Assembly (NCBI GenBank): GCA_041609995.1
Contig: JBFIPU010000089.1
Span: forward strand, 1 to 11,589
DNA length: 11,589 nt
Direction of reading: 5' to 3'
From: JABDOU01 sp041609995
GTDB lineage: Bacteria; Actinomycetota; Acidimicrobiia; Spongiisociales; SHLN01
Positions within the stretch are counted from its first letter, which is position 1. Each line of letters opens with the position of its first letter. Made by a program: the position numbers and the translations under genes. Of the stretch, positions 6,392 to 11,589 are shown piece by piece. The notes beneath the pieces are model-generated. The model searched no databases. It worked only from the letters and a program-made list of their open reading frames with translations, and was not told the DNA's origin.

Positions 6392-7554
6392 CGGACATCA
6401 ACATCGGACTGATCGGCTTCGGCTGGATGGGCCAGGCCCATTCGCGTGCCTACCGCAGCATTCCGATGTATTTTCCGGAGTCCGGGATGACGCCCCGCCT
6501 GGTGGCAGTCTCGGACAACCTGGCCGAACGGGTCGAATTGGCTGTCTCGAACTTCGGTTATGAAGGAGGAACGACTGATTGGCGGGAAGTCGTCGACCGG
6601 CCAGACATCGACGTTGTCGACATCACCGCTCCCAACGCGCTCCACCAGGAGATCGCCGAAGCGGCGGCTGCAGCCGGCAAACAGATCTTTTGCGAGAAAC
6701 CGGTCGGGATCGACCCCAAGGCCACCGCCGCCATCGAGTACGCCGCCCGCACGGCGGGGGTGATCACGGGATGCGGCTTCAATTACCGCTGGGCCCCGCT
6801 GGTGCAGCACACCAAATCGCTGATCGACGAGGGTCGATTCGGCGAGCTCACCCACTACCGGGGGCGATTCTTCTCGATGTATGGCAGGGACAGGATGGGC
6901 GTTCTGAGCTGGCGGTTCGATCGGTCCGCCGGTTTCGGGGTGCTCACCGACATCATGTCCCACGCCATCGACATGGCGATCTTCCTGTGCGGCCCCATCA
7001 AACGGGTGGTCTCCGCCAAAGAGATCTTCGTCCGGCAGCGGCCCATCCCCCCCGCCGGGTCGAGCCACTATGCCGTCGGCCGCCCCGATGACCCGATGGG
7101 GGACGTCACCAACGAGGACTACGTCGGCGCTCTCGTCGAGTTCGAAAACGGGGTGCGGGGAACGCTGGAGGTCGACCGGTCCATCTTCGGGCCCCAGAGC
7201 TCCATGGCGTTTGAGCTCAACGGATCAAAAGGGGCCGCCGGCTGGGACCACGAAAAGCTGAACCAGCTCCAGCTCTACCTGGCCGAGGAACAGCACACCG
7301 ACGGGTTCGTCGGGGTGCTGGCCGGAGATGCTTTTCCCCGCCAGGGCAACATCGTGCCTGGCGGCGGCAACTCGCTCGGCTACGAAGACCTGAAGCTCAT
7401 CGAAGCACTCGAATTCCTGTCATCGGTCAAGGCCGGCCGGGACCACGCCCCGGGCTTCGCCGATGCCCTGGCCGTGGCCTCGGTGTCGGCGGCGATGGAG
7501 CGCTCATGGGAATCGGACCGATGGGAAGACGTGGTCGACCTTCGCATTGACTGA
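6388..7554 (+). CDS. Second Gfo/Idh/MocA-family oxidoreductase (inositol or sugar C3-dehydrogenase-like)
   Basis: An NAD(P)-dependent sugar or cyclitol dehydrogenase of 388 residues. The Rossmann motif is GFGWMG (10-15), EKP with Lys104 follows at 103-105, and Asp188/His192 in TDIMSHAIDM complete the catalytic set. It is about 60 residues longer than the IolG upstream and clearly a different subfamily. The TDW-x13-VDI-x2-PN-x2-H and LSWRF-x15-SHAIDMA stretches recall, from memory, levoglucosan dehydrogenase and related C3-oxidising enzymes. An ATG at 6382 is in frame, but GGAGG at 6376-6380 would then be 1 nt away. The ATG at 6388 has 7 nt spacing and forms an ATGA overlap with the previous stop, so it is chosen. 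Possible roles are scyllo- or chiro-inositol dehydrogenase, or an enzyme making the lactone or ketosugar handled by the neighbours. Confidence 0.83.
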   Translation: MTDINIGLIGFGWMGQAHSRAYRSIPMYFPESGMTPRLVAVSDNLAERVELAVSNFGYEGGTTDWREVVDRPDIDVVDITAPNALHQEIAEAAAAAGKQIFCEKPVGIDPKATAAIEYAARTAGVITGCGFNYRWAPLVQHTKSLIDEGRFGELTHYRGRFFSMYGRDRMGVLSWRFDRSAGFGVLTDIMSHAIDMAIFLCGPIKRVVSAKEIFVRQRPIPPAGSSHYAVGRPDDPMGDVTNEDYVGALVEFENGVRGTLEVDRSIFGPQSSMAFELNGSKGAAGWDHEKLNQLQLYLAEEQHTDGFVGVLAGDAFPRQGNIVPGGGNSLGYEDLKLIEALEFLSSVKAGRDHAPGFADALAVASVSAAMERSWESDRWEDVVDLRID

Positions 7555-7629
7555 CGTCATTAGCGCCGCCAAGCTCCGGCGTGTACCTTTCGGGCGGATA
7601 CGACTCACGCACACAGCGAGGGAGGGTGC
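7555..7629 (+). other. 75-bp gap before iolD, the only sizeable break in the operon
   Basis: The other plus-strand junctions are overlaps or gaps of 3-19 nt. TTGACT (7547-7552) resembles a -35 box but has no convincing -10 at 16-18 nt; TACCTT (7584-7589) is too far. CGCCG at 7564-7568 and CGGCG at 7577-7581 could pair as a weak hairpin. The gap ends in GGGAGGG, which serves iolD. Confidence 0.3.
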
Positions 7630-9471
7630 ATGGAGACCATTCGGCTGACGACCGGCCAGGCGATCGTCAAGTGGTTGCTGGCTCAGTGGACCGAGATCGA
7701 CGGCGAAGAGGTCCCAATGTTCGCCGGCCTGTTCGGCATCTTCGGACACGGCAACGTCACGGCCCTGGCCGAAGCCCTCCAACCGGTGCAGGACCAGCTG
7801 CCCACGTGGCGGGGACAGAACGAACAAGGCATGGCGCTGGCCGCCGTCGCCTTCGCCAAGGCCAAGCGGCGCCGCCAGATCATGATCGCCTCGTCGTCGA
7901 TCGGGCCCGGCTCCACCAACATGGTCACAGCCGCTGCCGTAGCCCACGCCAACCGCCTCCCGGTGCTGTTGTTCAGCGGCGACTACTTCACCCACCGCAT
8001 CGTCGATCCGGTGCTGCAGCAGGTGGAGAACTTCGAAGACCCCACCGTGTCGGCCGCCGACACCTTCAAGCCGGTCACCCGCTACTGGGACCGGATCGTC
8101 TCCCCGGAACAGATCGTGCGTTCACTCCCCCAGGCGCTGGCCGTGATGCTGGACCCGGCCGATTGCGGACCCGCCTTCATCGCACTCCCCCAGGACATCC
8201 AGGCGGAGGCCTACGACTACCCGGCGCGGTTCTTTGCCAAGAAGGTCCACCACGTACGCCGCCCCCGGGCGGACGAGCGCGAGGTGGCAGCTGCCATCGA
8301 TGTCCTGTCGGCCGCCGAGAAGCCCCTGATCGTTTCGGGCGGCGGCGTCCATTATTCGGGAGCCGTGCAGGAACTGACGGCATTCGCCGAACGGCGAGGC
8401 ATCCCGGTGGTCGAAACCCCGGCCGGAAAGGCCGCCCTGGTCGCCGACCACCCCAACTTCGGCGGTCCCCTCGGTGTGCTCGGATCGTCTTCTGCCAACG
8501 CCCTGGCGGCTGACGCCGACGTGGTGTTGGCCGTCGGTACCCGCCTGCAAGACTTCACCACCGCCTCGTGGTCCGTGTTCCAGAACCCCGACGTCCGCTT
8601 CGTCTCGGTGAATGCGGCCCGGTGGGACGCCTACAAGCAGCTGGCCTACCCCGTGATCGGCGACGCCCGGGAGTCGATCACCGCCATCGACGCCGGCCTG
8701 GGTGACTACCAGGCCGACCCCAAGTGGCTCGCCTTTGCGCATGACAAGCGAGACGAGTGGTACGCCTACCTCGACTCGTGGAAGGAACAGAACAACGACC
8801 CGCCTGCCTACGCCGAGGTGATCCAGGTGATCAACGACTTGTGCGCCGACGACGATTACATCCTGTCGGCCGCCGGCGGCCTTCCGGGAGAACTGGTGAT
8901 GGGCTGGAGGGCGAAGTCGGTGGCCTCCTTCGATACCGAGTTTGGCTACTCGACGATGGGATACGAGATCTCCGGTGCATGGGGCGCCAAGATGGCGCTG
9001 CCGGACCGCGACGTGATCTCGTTCACCGGCGATGGGTCATACCTGATGATGAACAGCGACCTCTACTCGACGGTGTTCAGCGGACACAAGGTGATCTTCA
9101 TCGTCTGCGACAACGGCGGTTTCGCCGTCATCAACCGGTTGCAGGTCAACACCGGCGGCGAGGAGTTCAACAACCTCCTCCGGGATGCCCGGCACGAGAA
9201 CTTCCTGCTCGTCGATTTCGTCCAGCACGCCGAGGCAATGGGAGCCCGGGCCGAGCGGGTTGAGAAGGTGTCTGACCTGCCGGACGCCTTCGCCCGGGCA
9301 AAAGCATCAGACCGCAGCTACGTACTGGTACTGGAAGTCGATGAATACACCTGGACCGAAGGCGGCGGCTGGTGGGAGGTGGGGGTGCCCGAGGTGAGTG
9401 ACCGCGAGCAGGTGCGGGTGGCCCGGGCCGAATGGGACGCAGAGAAGAAGAACCAGCGGATCGGGATCTAG
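7630..9471 (+). CDS. iolD: 3D-(3,5/4)-trihydroxycyclohexane-1,2-dione hydrolase (TPP-dependent)
   Basis: Opens the cyclitol ring: the trihydroxycyclohexanedione made by IolE is hydrolysed to 5-deoxy-glucuronate. The 613 residues (B. subtilis IolD 637) show the three-domain layout of thiamine-diphosphate enzymes. The N-terminal pyrimidine-binding domain has Glu65 in WRGQNEQGMALAAVAFAKA, the central domain spans about 215-350, and the C-terminal pyrophosphate-binding domain carries GDGSYLMMN from Gly467 and DN at 494-495, the GDG-x(25-30)-N signature. The N-terminal GLFGIFGHGNV and SSSIGPGSTNMVTAAA are distinctive of IolD rather than acetolactate synthase. The ATG start has GGAGG at 7621-7625. 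The enzyme is cytoplasmic and probably dimeric or tetrameric with Mg2+ (family knowledge). Next gene follows after 3 nt. Confidence 0.93.
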   Translation: METIRLTTGQAIVKWLLAQWTEIDGEEVPMFAGLFGIFGHGNVTALAEALQPVQDQLPTWRGQNEQGMALAAVAFAKAKRRRQIMIASSSIGPGSTNMVTAAAVAHANRLPVLLFSGDYFTHRIVDPVLQQVENFEDPTVSAADTFKPVTRYWDRIVSPEQIVRSLPQALAVMLDPADCGPAFIALPQDIQAEAYDYPARFFAKKVHHVRRPRADEREVAAAIDVLSAAEKPLIVSGGGVHYSGAVQELTAFAERRGIPVVETPAGKAALVADHPNFGGPLGVLGSSSANALAADADVVLAVGTRLQDFTTASWSVFQNPDVRFVSVNAARWDAYKQLAYPVIGDARESITAIDAGLGDYQADPKWLAFAHDKRDEWYAYLDSWKEQNNDPPAYAEVIQVINDLCADDDYILSAAGGLPGELVMGWRAKSVASFDTEFGYSTMGYEISGAWGAKMALPDRDVISFTGDGSYLMMNSDLYSTVFSGHKVIFIVCDNGGFAVINRLQVNTGGEEFNNLLRDARHENFLLVDFVQHAEAMGARAERVEKVSDLPDAFARAKASDRSYVLVLEVDEYTWTEGGGWWEVGVPEVSDREQVRVARAEWDAEKKNQRIGI

Positions 9472-9474
9472 CCG

Positions 9475-10263
9475 GTGGCCGCCGCCCATGACGAGCTGGA
9501 CGGGAGGGTGGCGATCGTCACCGGTTCGTCTTCCTACATCGGCCATGCGATCGGGGAACGCCTCCACCAGGTGGGGGCGTCGGTGGTCATGGTCGACGTG
9601 GCCCCGAGCGACCCTCCAACCTCGAATGGAATCCTGGAGCTGGTGGCCGACATCACCGTCGACTCCGACCTCGACCGGCTGGTCTCGACCGCCGTTGAGG
9701 AGTTCGGGTGCATCGACGTTCTCGTGAACGGCGCTGCCATCTTCTTGGACGATGGCATCGCGACCAGCCGGAGTGACTGGCACCGGGCGCTGGACGTGAA
9801 CCTGGTGGCGTCGGCCGTGCTCATGGAAAAGGTCGTCCCCTACATGGTGGCGAGGGGCGGCGGGTCCATCATCAACATCGCGTCCATCAGCGGCAAACAG
9901 TCGCAACCCGACCGCCTCGTCTACCCCGTGACGAAAACAGCGGTCATGGGCCTGACCCGCAACGGCGCCCAGCTGTTGGCCGGGGCCGGGATCCGGGTGA
10001 ACTCGGTGTCTCCCGGTTGGACGTGGAGCCGGGCACTCTCGGAACGCTACGGCACCCGGGAACGGGCGGACGAGCTGGCGGCCGAGTTCCAGCCGCTGGG
10101 GCGCATGGCCGACCCGGAGGAGATCGCCGATGCCGTGGTGTTCCTGGCGAGCGACCGGGCCTCGTTCATCACCGGGGCCGACCTGGCCGTGGACGGCGGT
10201 TACGCGGCGCTCGGGCCCGAAGCGCTGGGCCAGGCTTTCGTCAAGTTCCCTACGGTGGGATGA
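9475..10263 (+). CDS. Short-chain dehydrogenase/reductase (SDR), first of a pair
   Basis: A classical SDR of 262 residues acting on an alcohol/ketone with NAD(P). The cofactor motif is TGSSSYIG (16-23). An Asp at the end of the second strand (VVMVDVA) suggests NAD(H) preference. LVNGAA replaces the usual NNAG. Ser137, Tyr150 and Lys154 (YPVTK) form the catalytic set with the standard 13-residue Ser-Tyr distance. The start is GTG 3 nt after the iolD stop with only a weak GGGA site; the nearby ATG at 9485 is out of frame. Its TGA overlaps the next SDR. Substrate is not readable; sugar-acid, inositol or inosose reduction/oxidation fits the neighbourhood. Confidence 0.87.
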   Translation: MAAAHDELDGRVAIVTGSSSYIGHAIGERLHQVGASVVMVDVAPSDPPTSNGILELVADITVDSDLDRLVSTAVEEFGCIDVLVNGAAIFLDDGIATSRSDWHRALDVNLVASAVLMEKVVPYMVARGGGSIINIASISGKQSQPDRLVYPVTKTAVMGLTRNGAQLLAGAGIRVNSVSPGWTWSRALSERYGTRERADELAAEFQPLGRMADPEEIADAVVFLASDRASFITGADLAVDGGYAALGPEALGQAFVKFPTVG

Positions 10264-11075
10264 GCATGGAGGCGACGCTGTTCACCGGCCACATGAGTGC
10301 CATTGTCACGGGAGGCTCGCAGGGTCTGGGACTGGCCATTGCCCGGGAGATGGTGGCGAATGGGCTCGGCCGGGTCGCCATCGTCGGCCGCAATCCCGAC
10401 ACCGGAACCACGGCGGCCGAGCAATTGGCCGGCCAGGGAGCCGATGCCGTCTTCGTCGAGGCCGACTTGGAAGAACCCGACGCCCCCGAGCGGATTGTGG
10501 CCGCGGCGGCGGAGCGTTTCGGTGCCATCCACGCTCTCGTCAACGCCGCCGCTCTCAGCGAACGCGACGACATCTGGACCGCCGGTACCGAGTTGTTCGA
10601 TCGGATCATGGCCACCAATGTCCGCGCTCCCCTGTTGCTGACTTCCGGGGTGGTGAACAACATGCGAGAACACGGCGTGGAAGGCTCGATCGTCAACATC
10701 GGCTCGGTCGCAGCACATGGCGGCCCGCGCTTCATCACCAGCTATGTCGCCTCCAAAGGGGCGTTGATCGCGTTGACGAAGAACACCGCATCGGCGCTGG
10801 CACCGCACCGCATTCGCGTCAACGTCGTCAACCCCGGATGGATGAACACTCCGGCCGAAGACGCCATCCAGCGTCGCTTTCACGGCGCCACCGACGGCTG
10901 GCTGGAGGAAGCGTCCGCCAGACAACCGTTTGGCCGTCTGATCGAACCGGCCGAAGTGGCCCGGCTCGTGGCATTCCTGGCTTCGCCCGCCTCGGGGTTG
11001 ATCACGGGAGCCGTCATCGACTTCGACCAGCACGTCATCGGGGCCGGTACCCACAGCGATCACCCGGTCACATGA
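10260..11075 (+). CDS. Short-chain dehydrogenase/reductase (SDR), second of a pair
   Basis: A classical SDR of 271 residues, only distantly similar to the preceding one. It shows TGGSQGLG near the N-terminus, VNAAA, and Ser149/Tyr162/Lys166 (YVASK). After the second strand it has VGRN rather than an Asp, which points to NADP(H) preference (inference). The C-terminal TGAVIDFDQHVIGAG is a pattern I associate with SDRs of sugar-catabolic clusters. The ATG at 10260 overlaps the previous stop (ATGA). An in-frame ATG at 10266 has GGTGGG at better spacing and is equally possible, as is one at 10293. The stop overlaps the iolC ATG. Together the two SDRs could serve opposite faces or successive oxidations of one substrate; this is unproven. 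Confidence 0.86.
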   Translation: MSMEATLFTGHMSAIVTGGSQGLGLAIAREMVANGLGRVAIVGRNPDTGTTAAEQLAGQGADAVFVEADLEEPDAPERIVAAAAERFGAIHALVNAAALSERDDIWTAGTELFDRIMATNVRAPLLLTSGVVNNMREHGVEGSIVNIGSVAAHGGPRFITSYVASKGALIALTKNTASALAPHRIRVNVVNPGWMNTPAEDAIQRRFHGATDGWLEEASARQPFGRLIEPAEVARLVAFLASPASGLITGAVIDFDQHVIGAGTHSDHPVT

Positions 11076-11589
11076 GCGCCATCGACCTCATCACAGTAGG
11101 CCGGGCCAATATGGATCTGTATTCGCGCCAGATCGGCGCCGACTTCGAGGATGTGGAGAGCTTCGATGCCATGGTGGGAGGCAGCCCCACCAACATCGCC
11201 ATCGGCACCGCCCGCCTCGGGCTGCGGTCGGTGGCCTTCACCGGCGTCGGCCTCGACCGGGTCGGAGATTTCGTCATCCGCTACCTCGAGGATGAGAAGG
11301 TGATCACCGACCACGTGGCCCGCATCGACGGCAAGCTCACCTCGCTCGCTCTCCTTGGGGTCAAGCCGCCCAGCGAGTTCCCGCTGTCGTTCTATCGCGA
11401 GGACCCGGCTGACATCTACCTGACCGTCGATCACGCCCGGGCCCTCCCCCTCCCCGAGACGACTGCCGTGCTCCTGTCGGGGAACGCGCTGAGCCGGGGC
11501 TCGTGCGCCGAAGCCACCCGCTGGATTGCCGAGGAAGCAGACCGGCAGGGCAAGGTCGTCTTTCTCGACCTCGACCTGCGCCCGACCGA
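11072..11589 (+). CDS. iolC: 5-dehydro-2-deoxygluconokinase, PfkB family (partial, 3' end outside window)
   Basis: Phosphorylates 5-dehydro-2-deoxy-D-gluconate to the 6-phosphate, which IolJ then splits. The frame is open for 172 codons from the ATG at 11072 to the window end, about half of a usual IolC. Visible signatures are VGRANMDLY at the N-terminus and the PfkB glycine motif GGSPTNIAIGTARLG from residue 36. LDLDLRPT at the cut end is the characteristic IolC motif before the catalytic half; the ATP-site and catalytic Asp (GAGD) are beyond the edge. ATGA overlap with the SDR stop at 11072-11075 marks it as part of the same operon. Other PfkB sugar kinases are possible, but the motif plus iolG/E/D context make IolC likely. 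Confidence 0.88.
   Translation, partial: MSAIDLITVGRANMDLYSRQIGADFEDVESFDAMVGGSPTNIAIGTARLGLRSVAFTGVGLDRVGDFVIRYLEDEKVITDHVARIDGKLTSLALLGVKPPSEFPLSFYREDPADIYLTVDHARALPLPETTAVLLSGNALSRGSCAEATRWIAEEADRQGKVVFLDLDLRPT

Noticed and set aside
6175..7068. Minus-strand open frame (297 codons)
   Set aside because: Antisense to the 2-hydroxyacid dehydrogenase and second Gfo/Idh/MocA genes, both of which carry complete catalytic motifs. The product has no family pattern.
7552..7559. TGACGTCA palindrome at the end of the second Gfo/Idh/MocA gene
   Set aside because: Eight bases including the stop codon; too short and expected by chance.
7547..7589. Promoter before iolD (TTGACT)
   Set aside because: No acceptable -10 at 16-18 nt, so I did not call a promoter; the gap is described instead.
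7581..8513. Plus-strand open frame (310 codons) overlapping iolD
   Set aside because: Same region as the well-supported iolD; the product is Arg/Pro/Gly-rich and featureless.
10017..10259. Upstream extension of the second SDR
   Set aside because: It would overlap the first SDR by about 250 bp and add a low-complexity Gly/Arg-rich tail ahead of the Rossmann motif.
10200..11063. Minus-strand open frame (287 codons)
   Set aside because: Antisense to the second SDR, which has intact TGGSQGLG and YVASK motifs.

Overview
The window is a high-GC chromosomal segment carrying an inositol-catabolism (iol) gene cluster. The GC-rich codon use, frequent GTG starts, and a lipoprotein with a long Thr/Asp/Glu-rich linker directly after the lipobox cysteine all suggest an actinobacterium. 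By gestalt I would guess an Acidimicrobiia-type lineage, but this is inference and no marker gene is present. I see no RNA gene, CRISPR array, insertion sequence or transposase.

Layout. The two halves diverge from a 160-bp intergenic region (2504-2663). Leftward, on the minus strand, lie a type-1 periplasmic-binding lipoprotein (2503-1478) and an RbsC/XylH-type ABC permease (1289 to beyond position 1). Between them is a 188-bp gap holding a perfect 34-bp palindrome, an imperfect 18-bp palindrome and a 17-codon leader ORF. The ATPase gene is not in the window and may lie further left.

Rightward, on the plus strand, nine genes form one compact operon: iolG (inositol dehydrogenase), iolE (inosose dehydratase), an SMP-30 lactonase, a GRHPR-like 2-hydroxyacid dehydrogenase, a second Gfo/Idh/MocA oxidoreductase, iolD (TPP-dependent ring-opening hydrolase), two short-chain dehydrogenases, and the start of iolC (5-dehydro-2-deoxygluconokinase, cut by the window end). 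Five of the eight junctions are 4-bp stop/start overlaps. Only the 75-bp gap before iolD is large.

How they work together. IolG, IolE, IolD and IolC are consecutive steps of the classical Bacillus-type route: myo-inositol to 2-keto-myo-inositol, to trihydroxycyclohexanedione, to 5-deoxy-glucuronate, and (after IolB, not seen) phosphorylation of 5-dehydro-2-deoxygluconate. The divergent transporter probably imports the substrate. The unusual part is five extra redox/lactonase genes placed among the iol genes. They look like a sugar-oxidation branch (dehydrogenase, lactonase, 2-ketoacid reductase, SDRs) that could feed inositol isomers, inositol derivatives or a related carbohydrate into the pathway. 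No transcriptional regulator is visible.
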